64,000 nt of DNA, from contig NZ_JAJSOO010000001.1 in NCBI RefSeq assembly GCF_029428875.1, positions 7,040,501-7,104,500 of the forward strand. Direction: 5' to 3'. The stretch is from Streptomyces sp. JH34 (GTDB taxonomy: Bacteria; Actinomycetota; Actinomycetes; Streptomycetales; Streptomycetaceae). Below the pieces are notes generated by a model. It was not told the origin of the DNA. It saw only the letters and a list, made by a program, of their open reading frames with translations, and ran no database searches. This document shows positions 8,077 through 15,890 of the stretch, one piece after another (position 1 is the first letter of the stretch; each line of letters opens with the position of its first letter). The position numbers were made by a program, and so were the translations under genes.

Positions 8077-9334
8077 TCAACCACGGCGCGGGAGTTCGGC
8101 GTGCCGGACCTCGCCGGAGGCCAGGACGAGTGCCACACCCAGGCAGGCGAAGGCGCCGCAGCCGACGAACACCGGGGCGCTGCCCCAGGCCCCGATGGCG
8201 GCGCCGACCAGCGGGTAGCTGAGAGGAGCGAGACCGACCATGGTGAGCATGGCCACGGAGGTGACCCGGCCGAGGTAGGCGGGATCGGTCGCGGTCTGGA
8301 CGAGCGCGTTGTTCAGACCGCCGAAGGTGCCCGCGCACACACCGGTGACCACGGCCATGACCACCGCGATCCACAGGGCCGGCACCAGCGCGACGGAGAT
8401 GGCTCCGGCGGAGCAGACGAGCAGCGTGCCGGCGAGCACGAGTCCGGCTCGAGGCAGCCGGCCGACGACGGTGAGCAGTGCGGCGCTCGCAGCCGCCCCC
8501 GCACCGAAGCCGCTCACGATCCATCCGTAGCCGGAAGGCCCCCAGCCGCGCTCCGCGTTGAGGAGGACCATGCCGACGTTGAGGGTGCCTATGAGCCCGA
8601 GCTCGCAGAAGGCGCCGACCACGACGAGCGGACCGACGGAGACGGTGGCGTCGGATGTAGTGCAGCCCGTCCAGCAGGTCCTGGCGTGCGCTGCCGTGTG
8701 CCGGCCGCTGCACGTCGTCCTTCTCGAGGGGGCGTATTCGCATCGTCGACAGGAACGGCAGGGACAGTGCGAAGAGCAGGCCGGCGACGGTGAACGTGGC
8801 TGCCGTGCCTCCCAGACCCATGGCCAGACCGCCTACGGGCGGGCCCGCGATCTGGCTGAGCCGCATCGACAGGGAACGCATGCCGGTGACGCGGGCCAGC
8901 TGGTCAGGGCTGGTGATCCTCGGCGGGAGGGCCCCGATCGCGGGTACGAACAGTGCGTCCACGGCGCCGAAGACGAGCGCCACCACGACCAGCAGCCACA
9001 GGGCCGGCGCGGTCAGAGCGATTCCGGCGGCCACCGAGAGGATGAGCAGGCAGCGCACGGCGTCGCTGCCGAGAATCACCCGGCGGAGGTCGAACCGGTC
9101 CGCCACCACACCCCCGAGGAGCATCAGTAACGCGCGTGGCAGAGCTCCCGCGGCCATGACGAGTCCGACTTCGGCGGGTCCGGCTGCCTTCTGCGCCGAC
9201 CAGCCGAGGGCGACGAAGTACACGCTGTCGCCGACGAGCGAGGCCGTGTGCGCGGTCAGCCACCGCAGGACGTTGCCGTCACGGTGGGCCGGCCGGGTGG
9301 GGTATCCGGGCAGGGCGGGGCCGGTGGTCGTCAT
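8077..9334 (-). pseudogene. MFS exporter gene, frameshifted
   Basis: Two frames join into one 418-residue major facilitator. From ATG 9334, MTTTGPALPGYP through LLDGLHYIRRH gives helices 1-6. After about 8645-8650 the protein continues one base out of frame as TVSVGPLVVVGAFCELGLIG to the stop at 8077. The span is 1258 bases, one more than a multiple of three, so one base is extra or two are missing. The family (EntS/TMS-like MFS) exports drugs or siderophores. Codon 69 (9128-9130) is TTA. It lies 32 bases behind the ArsR-type gene in one operon. Either a real pseudogene or a sequencing error; the intact codon bias on both sides favours a recent event. Confidence 0.8.
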
Positions 9335-9366
9335 GCGGGACTCCTGCGAGTGGGCGACGGGGGGGA

Positions 9367-9960
9367 TCAGGGCCGGAACGGGAAGCCGTTGAGGTGCACG
9401 GACACGTGCTCACGGTTCTCGGTGGCCCCGGTCTTCCTGGCTTCCTCGCCGCGATCGCGCCAGCGCCGGGCCACCGCTGAGAACTCCTCGCTCATCTCGG
9501 CGAGTTCGGCGGGAGTCAGGTCGAGAAGCCACTCGGAGCTGAACGCGGCGTCGGTCCACTCCTTGCCCCATGCGGCCGACTGGTCCAGATAGGCGCGGTA
9601 CTGCGAGACGCGTGCCTCGAAGATGCCCCGGGTCAGCGCACCGGCGACGGCCGCGCCCTCGGGTGTGTCAGCGAAGTCCGAGGTGCGGAAGCCCCAGCCG
9701 TCCTCGGTCGTCACCTGCCACCACCGCTCCCGGCCGTCGGCGCTCCGTCCGGTCGCCTCGGTCACGAAGCCGTGCTCGGCCAGCTTGCGCAGGTGGTAGC
9801 TGACCAGGGACGGTGCCTCGTCGACCTGCTCGGCCAGCTGGGACGCGGTCGCCGTGCCCGCGGCGAACAGCAGCCGGTAGAGCTGCATCCGCAGGGGGTT
9901 GGTGAACGCCTTCAACCGGCGCAGGTCGGTGACGTGTTCGGGCTCGCGTTTCTCAGGCAT
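9367..9960 (-). CDS. ArsR-like winged-helix transcriptional regulator
   Basis: The 197-residue protein starts with an ArsR/HTH_20 winged helix: FTNPLRMQLYRLLFAAG, TASQLAEQVDEAPSLVSYHLRKLAEHGFV (recognition helix near 45-62) and a wing ERWWQV. The C-terminal 100 residues are an acidic/aromatic effector region with WDR-type helices, and no ArsR metal-binding Cys pair, so the ligand is probably organic. It heads the operon with the MFS exporter, the usual local-regulator/efflux pairing. ATG 9960 directly follows a -10 box (see 9967-9995), implying a leaderless mRNA; the frame is open upstream to 10338 but is not protein-like. Confidence 0.85.
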   Translation of the reverse strand: MPEKREPEHVTDLRRLKAFTNPLRMQLYRLLFAAGTATASQLAEQVDEAPSLVSYHLRKLAEHGFVTEATGRSADGRERWWQVTTEDGWGFRTSDFADTPEGAAVAGALTRGIFEARVSQYRAYLDQSAAWGKEWTDAAFSSEWLLDLTPAELAEMSEEFSAVARRWRDRGEEARKTGATENREHVSVHLNGFPFRP

Positions 9961-9966
9961 GCGCCC

Positions 9967-9995
9967 ACGGTAGACAGGAAAAAATAGTTGCGCAA
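9967..9995 (-). promoter_or_regulatory. Leaderless promoter with palindrome over -35, ArsR/MFS operon
   Basis: On the minus strand, TTGCGC (9995-9990) is separated by exactly 17 bases from TACCGT (9972-9967), which ends six bases before the ATG. The -35 lies in the palindrome TTGCGCAA (9988-9995) inside an AT-rich patch, a likely operator for the regulator it drives. Inference from spacing and symmetry. Confidence 0.6.
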
Positions 9996-10315
9996 TAAGT
10001 ATTTCGTATTTTCGGTCGGGTAGGTCGGGTGGGGATGTCTGCGCGGCCGCACAGCGGGACACGGCCGCGGGGCCGTCCGTCGCCATGCCTGTCCGCAGTT
10101 CGCCGGCCGCCCGCCGTCGGCGTGGTATCGATGGTCGTGGCCACGTCCGTCCTGACTCCGCGCGGTGAGCAAAGACGTCGTGCGCGCCCCGGCTCGTCCC
10201 GCCTGATCGAGAAAGCCGAAAGAACTTCGGTCCCTGATGTCGAGAACCGGTAGCCGGCTCCGTCCCCGCAGTGAACGCGACCACGACGGGCCGCACAGCA
10301 CGGAGGAGAAACCCG
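9996..10315. other. Divergent intergenic region
   Basis: An AT-rich patch (to about 10013) gives way to GC-rich sequence without coding character. GGAGGAG at 10302-10308 is the ribosome site of the next gene. An ECF-type promoter for the DGPF/sigma pair would be expected here but I could not identify one. Confidence 0.4.
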
Positions 10316-10723
10316 ATGGCCAAGTACCTGATGCTCAAGCACTACCGAGGCGCACCGGCTTCGGTCAACGATGTGCCGATGGACCGGTGGACGCCCGAGG
10401 AGATCTCGGCGCACATGAAGTACATGGCGGACTTCGCGACCCGTCTCGAGGGCACCGGCGAGTACGTCGACGGTCAGGCGCTGTCACCGGAGGGGACCTT
10501 CGTCCGGTACGACGGCGAGGGGCGTCCGCCCGTCACCGACGGGCCGTTCGCCGAGACCAAGGACCTCATCGCCGGCTGGATGGTGATCGACGTCGACAGC
10601 TACGAGCGTGCCGTCGAACTGGCCGGGGAACTGTCCGCCGCCCCCGGTGCGGGCGGGAAGCCGATCCACGAGTGGCTGGAGTTGCGGCCGTTCCTGGGCA
10701 CCCCGCCCACCATCACGGAGTGA
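10316..10723 (+). CDS. YCII-related DGPF protein, partner of ECF42 sigma factor
   Basis: The 135-residue protein has the YCII/DGPF fold: MAKYLMLKHYRG as first strand and the signature VTDGPFAETKDLIAGW near residues 74-89, followed by the Glu-rich helix and HEWLELRPF. DGPF proteins are the conserved neighbours, and apparent regulatory targets, of ECF42 sigma factors, and here the sigma gene follows directly. Their biochemical role is unknown. GGAGGAG seven bases before ATG 10316 sets the start. The stop overlaps a GTG of the next gene's frame, so the two are very likely co-transcribed and translationally coupled. Confidence 0.9.
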   Translation: MAKYLMLKHYRGAPASVNDVPMDRWTPEEISAHMKYMADFATRLEGTGEYVDGQALSPEGTFVRYDGEGRPPVTDGPFAETKDLIAGWMVIDVDSYERAVELAGELSAAPGAGGKPIHEWLELRPFLGTPPTITE

Positions 10724-10731
10724 GCTCCGGC

Positions 10732-11877
10732 GTGAACGAGGCCAAGCTCAGGAGCCTCACGCCGAGCGTGCTCGGCATTCTCGTCTGCCGCGGAGCCGAC
10801 TTCGCGGCGGCCGAGGACGCCCTCCAGGACGCACTGGTCGAAGCGGTCCGCGTCTGGCCCGCTGATCCGCCACGGGACCCCAAGGGCTGGCTGGTGACCG
10901 TGGCCTGGCGCAGGTTCCTCGACGCGGCCCGGGCGGACGCCGCCCGGCGCCGGCGCGAAGACCTCGTCGACGAGGAGCCGGCACCCGGGCCGGCGCCCGC
11001 GACCGACGACACGCTCCGTCTCTACTTCCTGTGCGCGCATCCGTCGCTGACGCCGTCGTCCGCGGTCGCCCTCACCCTGCGTGCCGTCGGCGGGCTGACC
11101 ACACGTCAGATCGCCCAGGCCTACCTCGTGCCCGAGGCGACCATGGCGCAGCGCATCAGCCGGGCGAAACGAACGGTGTCCGGCGTGCGGTTCGACCGGC
11201 ACGGCGACGTCGCCACCGTGCTGCGCGTCCTCTACCTGGTCTTCAACGAGGGCTACTCGGGGGATGTCGACCTCGCGGCCGAGGCCATCCGGCTCACCCG
11301 GCAGCTCGCGGCGTCGATCGACCACCCCGAGGTGTCCGGCCTGCTCGCGCTGATGCTCCTCCACCACGCGCGGCGGAACGCCCGGACCACGCCCGACGGG
11401 AGCCTGGTGCCGCTCGCCGAGCAGGACCGCGGCCGCTGGGACACCCAGGCGATCACCGAGGGCGTCCACATCCTCCAGGCCGCCCTCAGCCGCGACGGAC
11501 TGGGGGAGTTCCAGGCCCAGGCCGCCGTCGCGGCCCTCCACGCCGACGCGGCCACGGCGGAGGAGACGGACTGGGTGCAGATCGTGGAGTGGTACGACGA
11601 GCTCACGCGGCTGACCGGCAGCCCGGTCGTCAGGCTCAACCGGGCCGTGGCCGTCGGCGAGGCCGACGGACCGCGGGCGGGCCTGGCGGCGCTCGCGGTG
11701 CTGGACGACTCACTGCCCCGGCACGCCGCGGTGGCGGCGTACCTCCATGAGCGCGACGGTGACCTGGCGCTCGCGGCGAAGCTGTACGCCGAGGCGGCAC
11801 GCAAAGCGGGCGACCTCGCAGAACGTGACCACCTGACGCGTCAGGCCGCCCGGCTCAACTCCCGTCGGCGCGACTGA
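10732..11877 (+). CDS. ECF sigma factor, ECF42 group, with C-terminal TPR-like extension
   Basis: The 381 residues comprise sigma region 2 (GADFAAAEDALQDALVEAV, PKGWLVTVAWRRFLD), region 4 (TTRQIAQAYLVPEATMAQRISRAK in two halves near 125-148) and a long C-terminal extension of about 200 residues with helical TPR-like repeats (DUF6596), the diagnostic build of ECF42. These lack a classical anti-sigma factor and the extension is needed for activity in studied members. Start GTG 10732 matches the family opening (V-N-E-A-K-L-R-S-L-T); GTG 10720, in frame and overlapping the upstream TGA, is the alternative. A terminator follows at 11898. Confidence 0.92.
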   Translation: MNEAKLRSLTPSVLGILVCRGADFAAAEDALQDALVEAVRVWPADPPRDPKGWLVTVAWRRFLDAARADAARRRREDLVDEEPAPGPAPATDDTLRLYFLCAHPSLTPSSAVALTLRAVGGLTTRQIAQAYLVPEATMAQRISRAKRTVSGVRFDRHGDVATVLRVLYLVFNEGYSGDVDLAAEAIRLTRQLAASIDHPEVSGLLALMLLHHARRNARTTPDGSLVPLAEQDRGRWDTQAITEGVHILQAALSRDGLGEFQAQAAVAALHADAATAEETDWVQIVEWYDELTRLTGSPVVRLNRAVAVGEADGPRAGLAALAVLDDSLPRHAAVAAYLHERDGDLALAAKLYAEAARKAGDLAERDHLTRQAARLNSRRRD

Positions 11878-11897
11878 CGGACGCGCCGCACACAGGC

Positions 11898-11940
11898 GGT
11901 CCCCGGCGGTGGGCCCACGGCCGGCCCCACGCCGGGGACC
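11898..11940 (+). terminator. Terminator of the ECF42 operon
   Basis: Arms GGTCCCCGGCG (11898-11908) and CGCCGGGGACC (11930-11940) form an 11-bp stem with a long, partly self-pairing loop, 20 bases after the sigma factor stop. Confidence 0.65.
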
Positions 11941-12158
11941 GTCCGTCGGGCCGGGCGGCGAGGCGCGCGACCAGGCACACCGCGCCCCTGTTGTGCGGAC
12001 ACCGCTCCCATGCCCCGGCTTTTCCGTCGCCGATGCCACGTGGGCGGAGCGGCGGCGGGTGTCCTGTGCCCTCCGGCCGGCCCGGCCGGGCCGCGCACGG
12101 CATCCCTTAGGATTGGGGGATTCGCGAACGGCTCGGCTACGGGGACCATGGTGCGTAC

Positions 12159-13016
12159 ATGACGGCGGCAACCCGATCGGAGACTCCCGGCGCGGCGAAC
12201 CGCGACACCCGTCACGGTCCCCTGATCACGACCCTTTTCGGACTGTACGCGCGGGGCGAGGCCAACTGGCTCTCGGTGGCGTCCCTGGTGCGGATCATGT
12301 CCGACCTCGGTGTGGACGCACCCGCCGTGCGGTCCTCGGTCTCACGCATGAAGCGCCGGGGCATCCTGGACAGCGTGCGTCACGGGGGCAAGGCGGGGTA
12401 CTCCCTCGCCGAGTCCACACTCGGCACCCTCGCCGAAGGCGACGTACGGATCTTCCGGCGAGCCCGGGCCACGGTGGAGGACGGGTGGCTCCTCGTCGTG
12501 TTCTCCGTTCCCGAGACGGAGCGGGAGAAGAGGCACGAGCTCCGCACATGCCTCACCCGGCTGGGCTTCGGCACCGCCGCTCCCGGTGCCTGGATCGCCC
12601 CGGGAAGCCTGGCGGCGGAGACACGGCGCACGCTGGAACGCCGTGAACTCACAGGCTACGTCGACATCTTCGGTGCCGAGCACCTCGCGTTCGGCGACCT
12701 GCGGTCCAAGGTCAGAACCTGGTGGGACCTGAACGAACTCACCGAGATGTACGCGGACTTCCTGCGCCGCCACAGTTCGCTCGCCGACTCCGCCTCCTGG
12801 GCCCGTGCCACTCCGGGAGAAGCCTTCCGGGCCTACGTGCCGATGCTCACCGAGTGGCGCCGACTGCCCTATCGCGACCCCGGCATTCCCCTCGCGCTGC
12901 TCCCGGACGACTGGAACGGGAGCACCGCGGGTGCGCTCTTCGACGAACTGGACGACATCCTGAGGGAGCGGGCGAGGGAACACGCCCTCGCGGTCATCCA
13001 CGGCGCCGCCCGGTGA
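12159..13016 (+). CDS. PaaX family transcriptional regulator
   Basis: The 285-residue protein has the PaaX layout: N-terminal winged helix (TTLFGLYARGEANWLSVASLV, APAVRSSVSRMKRRGIL near 50-72), a central PaaX domain (EDGWLLVVFSVPE, LRTCLTRLGFGTAAPGAWIAP) and the C-terminal part with FRAYVPMLTEWRRLPYRDPGIP (about 225-246). Family members repress phenylacetate catabolism, sensing phenylacetyl-CoA, but no paa genes are in this window, so the target is probably elsewhere or different. The ATG at 12159 is the best start although no ribosome site stands at normal distance. Confidence 0.9.
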   Translation: MTAATRSETPGAANRDTRHGPLITTLFGLYARGEANWLSVASLVRIMSDLGVDAPAVRSSVSRMKRRGILDSVRHGGKAGYSLAESTLGTLAEGDVRIFRRARATVEDGWLLVVFSVPETEREKRHELRTCLTRLGFGTAAPGAWIAPGSLAAETRRTLERRELTGYVDIFGAEHLAFGDLRSKVRTWWDLNELTEMYADFLRRHSSLADSASWARATPGEAFRAYVPMLTEWRRLPYRDPGIPLALLPDDWNGSTAGALFDELDDILRERAREHALAVIHGAAR

Positions 13017-13130
13017 GCGGCCCACGGGGCACCTCCAGATTCCCGTGAGTGCCCGGCGCGCTGCGGTCTTCCGGCCGCCCCTCCCTCCCGGGCCACGGCG
13101 AAGTGGCACACGGCCCGGGCGCCGGACCGG

Positions 13131-13517
13131 CTACTGCGACGCGATCTGGATCAAGTTGCCACAGGTGTCGTCGAAGACGGCGGTCGTCACGGGCCCCATG
13201 GCCAGGGGTTCCTGGATGAAACGGACACCGAGGCCACTGAGGCGCTCGTGCTCCGCCTTGACGTCGTCGACGGCGAACTGGGCGAGCGGGATGCCGTCCT
13301 CGACGAGCGCGTTTCGGTAGGCCGTGGCGGCAGGGTGTCCGGCGGGCTCCAGGAGGAGTTCGGTGCCGTCCGGCTCTTCGGGGGACACGACGGTCAGCCA
13401 CCGGTCCTTATCGCCCACCGGCACGTCGTGCTTCTTCTCGAAGCCGAGGACCTCGGTGTAGAACTGCAGGGCCTTCGCCTGGTCGTCGACGAAGACGCTG
13501 GTCAGATGGATCTTCAT
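13131..13517 (-). CDS. VOC family (glyoxalase/bleomycin-resistance) protein
   Basis: The 128-residue single VOC unit shows MKIHLTSVFVDDQAKALQFY, WLTVVSPEEPDGTELLLEP and LGVRFIQEPLAMG with the closing DDTCGNLIQIAS, i.e. two beta-alpha-beta-beta-beta modules forming one metal-binding cup (candidate ligands H4, E near 54 and the C-terminal region). Similar proteins are often annotated as lactoylglutathione-lyase-like; the substrate is not known. Its ATG overlaps the TGA of the upstream ArsR gene by four bases (ATGA), so translation is coupled and the ArsR protein probably controls it. Confidence 0.9.
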   Translation of the reverse strand: MKIHLTSVFVDDQAKALQFYTEVLGFEKKHDVPVGDKDRWLTVVSPEEPDGTELLLEPAGHPAATAYRNALVEDGIPLAQFAVDDVKAEHERLSGLGVRFIQEPLAMGPVTTAVFDDTCGNLIQIASQ

Positions 13518-13816
13518 GGGGTGCTCTTCTCCGGTCCGGGTGCGTCGGGCACGAGCCATCGGTCGATGATCTGCCGCAGTGGGGCTGTGTTCAGGTCGTG
13601 GAACTTGTAGCGGCCCTCCCGCCTGGTCTCGACGAGACCGGCCGCCTCGAGCACGGCGAGGTGCTGTGAGATCGCCTGGCGTGAGATGCCGAGCTGATGC
13701 TTCATGCTCAGGCGCGAGCAGATCTCGAACAGTGTCTGTCCGGGTCTCTCCAGGAGCTCGTCGAGGATGATGCGGCGAGTGGGGTCGGCCAGGGCTCTGA
13801 AGACTTCGTCGGCCAC
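13514..13816 (-). CDS. ArsR family transcriptional regulator
   Basis: The 100-residue winged helix has VADEVFRALADPTRRIILDELL, LGISRQAISQHLAVLEAAGL (recognition helix near 50-69) and RREGRYKFHDL as the wing. No metal-binding Cys cluster is present, placing it with the SdpR-like/organic-signal branch that usually pairs with AHSA1 or VOC genes. The start is GTG 13816 rather than an upstream ATG at 13882, because a complete promoter with an internal operator (13823-13852) lies just before it and would otherwise fall inside the coding region. It forms an ATGA-coupled operon with the VOC gene. Confidence 0.88.
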   Translation of the reverse strand: MADEVFRALADPTRRIILDELLERPGQTLFEICSRLSMKHQLGISRQAISQHLAVLEAAGLVETRREGRYKFHDLNTAPLRQIIDRWLVPDAPGPEKSTP

Positions 13817-13822
13817 AGCGAC

Positions 13823-13852
13823 AGGATAGGCAAGTGTGCGCTTGCCTACCAA
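13823..13852 (-). promoter_or_regulatory. Leaderless promoter with a perfect operator in its spacer
   Basis: On the minus strand TTGGTA (13852-13847), 18-base spacer, TATCCT (13828-13823), then six bases to GTG 13816. The palindrome TAGGCAAG-6-CTTGCCTA (13827-13848, 8-bp perfect arms) fills the spacer, so a bound ArsR dimer would block the polymerase. The geometry strongly suggests autoregulation. Confidence 0.75.
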
Positions 13853-13943
13853 GTCCACGCGCTCCGTGTCACGCGCCCGCACCCGTCCGAGTCCCGTGGA
13901 AAATGCCGTGGAGTCGTGGTGCCCTGCTGGTTAGGGTCGCGGG

Positions 13944-14303
13944 ATGAGTACTCGTACCTTCCGAATCACGGTCCGTGGTGTGTTCGACGGGCTAGGCGCC
14001 GATCAGCGTGCGGAGCTCCTCGCCCGTGCCGCCGAGCACGATGTCCTGCTCGCGGCGTTCACCCCTGAGGGGCACCTCAGCTACGACGTGGCCGCACGCT
14101 CTGCCTTCACCTTCCGTTTCTCCGACTCCGGGGAAGCGGAGGAGGACGTCGTGGAGGCGGCCGAACGCGCTGAAGCTGCGGCGAGGGCATGGCTGGAAGA
14201 GCGAGGTTACGGCTACAAGAACCTCAGGAGCAGTGCGGAGGACCTCTCCCAGGCGCCCCTCGGCAAACGGCAGAAGCGCGAGGCTGCCCGGCGGAACGTC
14301 TGA
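13944..14303 (+). CDS. DUF6204 family protein
   Basis: The 119-residue protein (MSTRTFRITVRGVFDGLGADQ in its first strand, AAFTPEGHLSYD, FTFRFSDSGEAEEDVV, then a long helix and GYGYKNLRSSAEDLSQ) matches the small actinobacterial DUF6204 family of unknown function, with an alternating strand pattern typical of a ferredoxin-like fold. A -10 element TAGGGT (13932-13937) ends six bases before the ATG and there is no ribosome site, so the mRNA is probably leaderless. It diverges from the ArsR gene, 127 bases away. Confidence 0.85.
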   Translation: MSTRTFRITVRGVFDGLGADQRAELLARAAEHDVLLAAFTPEGHLSYDVAARSAFTFRFSDSGEAEEDVVEAAERAEAAARAWLEERGYGYKNLRSSAEDLSQAPLGKRQKREAARRNV

Positions 14304-14417
14304 GGAGTGAACGGGCCGGCCGGTCCGGCCGGTGCCGCCCGGGCGGGCGGTGCCCTTCGCCCCCGGCTCTGGTTCCACGGGAAGCCCGGGTCACCTTTTC
14401 ACGGATCTCCGTGCCGC

Positions 14418-14741
14418 TCACCGCAGTCCGGTCTGCGGGTTGCAGATCTGGCACGCCTCGATGTCCGGCTCGGCGAGCGCGATCACCGCTTCGTCGCGGC
14501 TGATGAACCCGGAGTCGTTCCTGTACAGCGTGCAGTTCCCACGGTGCAGCAGGGCGCTCGTACTCGAACGCTGTGGCTGGATCTTCCAGGACTGCTCGGC
14601 CCGCGCCTGCTCACGCAGGCGTCTCTCCCGTTGCTCCTGCGCCTCGAGTTCTCGGATCCGGTGGTCGGCATTCCGGAGCTGCCAGGCGAGGTAGTCGCGT
14701 GTCGCCCGCCACTTCTCGAGCCGGGATATCCCACCGGTCAC
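14418..14741 (-). CDS. DUF6233 domain protein
   Basis: The 107-residue protein has the DUF6233 plan: an N-terminal helix (ATRDYLAWQLRNADHRIRE) running into a basic coiled coil (about 25-52), then a small Cys/His-containing C-terminal half, LLHRGNCTLY, RDEAVIALAEPDIEACQICNP, whose two Cys pairs may bind zinc. Function is unknown; the family is almost confined to Streptomyces and often multi-copy. Its ATG overlaps the stop of the preceding gene by four bases, so both are one transcription unit. Confidence 0.8.
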   Translation of the reverse strand: MTGGISRLEKWRATRDYLAWQLRNADHRIRELEAQEQRERRLREQARAEQSWKIQPQRSSTSALLHRGNCTLYRNDSGFISRDEAVIALAEPDIEACQICNPQTGLR

Positions 14742-15085
14742 GGCCGCGGCACCCCGTCCACTGTCTTGTGGGCGTGCTTGAGGGCCATGCGGACCTCGAC
14801 GGCGTCACTCTTGTCCACCGTCGCCCAGTACGGGTGGGTGAACACCGTGACGCTGAGGTCGATCAGCTGTTTCCGGAGCCGGGCCACCTCGTCGTGCTGC
14901 TCGGCGGTGTAGCCGGGACTGTCCGTCTTCTCGGACCTGTAGCCGCTGTGCAGGTGTTTCTCGGCCCGCCACCCGGTCATCGGCTCGGCGGACCAGGGGA
15001 GGCTCCCGGCGCAGCGATCCAGAGCCGTGCGGGTTCGGTGAAGGGCGAGCTGGGCGTCGCGCAGGTCTTGGGGGAAGTCGTACAT
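14738..15085 (-). CDS. Hypothetical helical protein coupled to DUF6233
   Basis: The 115-residue product is not recognised. It is mostly helical: DLRDAQLALHRTRTALDRCAG near the start, a short basic/aromatic middle (EKHLHSGYRSEK) and YTAEQHDEVARLRKQLIDLSV near 70-90, ending in a Lys/His-rich tail. GTG 15091 and ATG 15085 are both possible starts; AAGAG five bases before 15085 favours the ATG. An AT-rich patch with TACTAT (near 15098-15103) could be its -10 region. The 4-base overlap with the next gene argues for a joint role with the DUF6233 protein. Confidence 0.65.
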   Translation of the reverse strand: MYDFPQDLRDAQLALHRTRTALDRCAGSLPWSAEPMTGWRAEKHLHSGYRSEKTDSPGYTAEQHDEVARLRKQLIDLSVTVFTHPYWATVDKSDAVEVRMALKHAHKTVDGVPRP

Positions 15086-15149
15086 CGGCACTCTTGGATA
15101 GTACGTCTGTTCGATTTGGTTGTGCGAGTTACACGCCGAGCGATGGATT

Positions 15150-15360
15150 CAGGCCTGGCCGAATTCATTCGATCGGCGGGCACCAGGCAGCTCGCGCGGG
15201 AGTCTTCATCGCCCCGCCCGGCGCCCTGGCCGACCCGCTGGAGGTCACCCGGCTCACGGGGCTGGAGTTGCTGCAGCCCTGCCCGCGGGAACGGCGGCTC
15301 CTCCTTGACGCGCGAGGCGTTCCACGCACCCTGTCGGCCGCCTCCCTAGCGGTACGGGGC
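15150..15360 (+). other. Orphan coding-like fragment
   Basis: One plus-strand frame (VFIAPPGALADPLEVTRLTG, LELLQPCPRERRLLLDARGV) has clear G/C third-position bias but no good start and ends with no domain I recognise. It abuts the GlxA remnant on the other strand, so it is probably a leftover of a lost gene. Confidence 0.35.
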
Positions 15361-15364
15361 ATGG

Positions 15365-15885
15365 GGTCCCCAGGACCGACCGACGAGCCGTGGCCGAGGC
15401 GCACGAGGCGCAGGCGCAGATCCATCTCGGCGGCCTTGCCGGCGGAGGTCAGCACGCTGCCGTCGTCCACGTAGCGGGCGGCCGGGTCCACCGTCACGTG
15501 GGGATGGCGCCCGGCCCGCTCCTGCGTGTGCGCCCAGTGCGTGGTCCCTCGTCTGCCGTCCGGCAGACCGGCAGCGGCGAGCACGACGGCGCCGGTGCGG
15601 AGGGACACCATGCGAGCACCAGCGCGGCCCACCACGGCTCGATCACGGGGTCGGCGCGCCGGAGCCGGCCGGACCATGAGCGGGCTCACCGATTCGTCGA
15701 ACGCCCCAGCCGTGCAGGGGTGTTGCCCGTTCGTTCCGCGGCCCCTCCTGATGCCGCCGTCGTGCGCCCCGATGACGACGAACGCAGGGCCACGGCCGGG
15801 CCCAGCACCTGGCGGCCGGGCAGTGCAACTGAGTAGCGCGTACCGGCGAATACGTCCCGCACGCGTGAGCCGCAGTGGCATGATC
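15365..15885 (-). pseudogene. Remnant of a GlxA-type (DJ-1/AraC) regulator, DJ-1 half only
   Basis: The minus strand keeps the C-terminal half of a GATase1/DJ-1 domain: ARMVSLRTGAVVLAAAGLPD, GRRGTTHWAHTQ, HPHVTVDPAARYVDDGSVL, TSAGKAAEMDL and LVRLGHGSS match GlxA regulators. The usual catalytic-elbow Cys (S-x-C-T/S-G) is replaced by Arg, sequence before about 15650 only loosely resembles the domain start, and the AraC helix-turn-helix that should follow is gone. It lies just upstream of, and divergent from, the AlkZ-like gene. Confidence 0.6.
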
Positions 15886-15890
15886 CCGCC

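Noticed and set aside
9979..10013. AT-rich patch as a mark of horizontal transfer
   Set aside because: It is only the promoter/operator region of the ArsR-type operon; flanking genes have normal codon bias.
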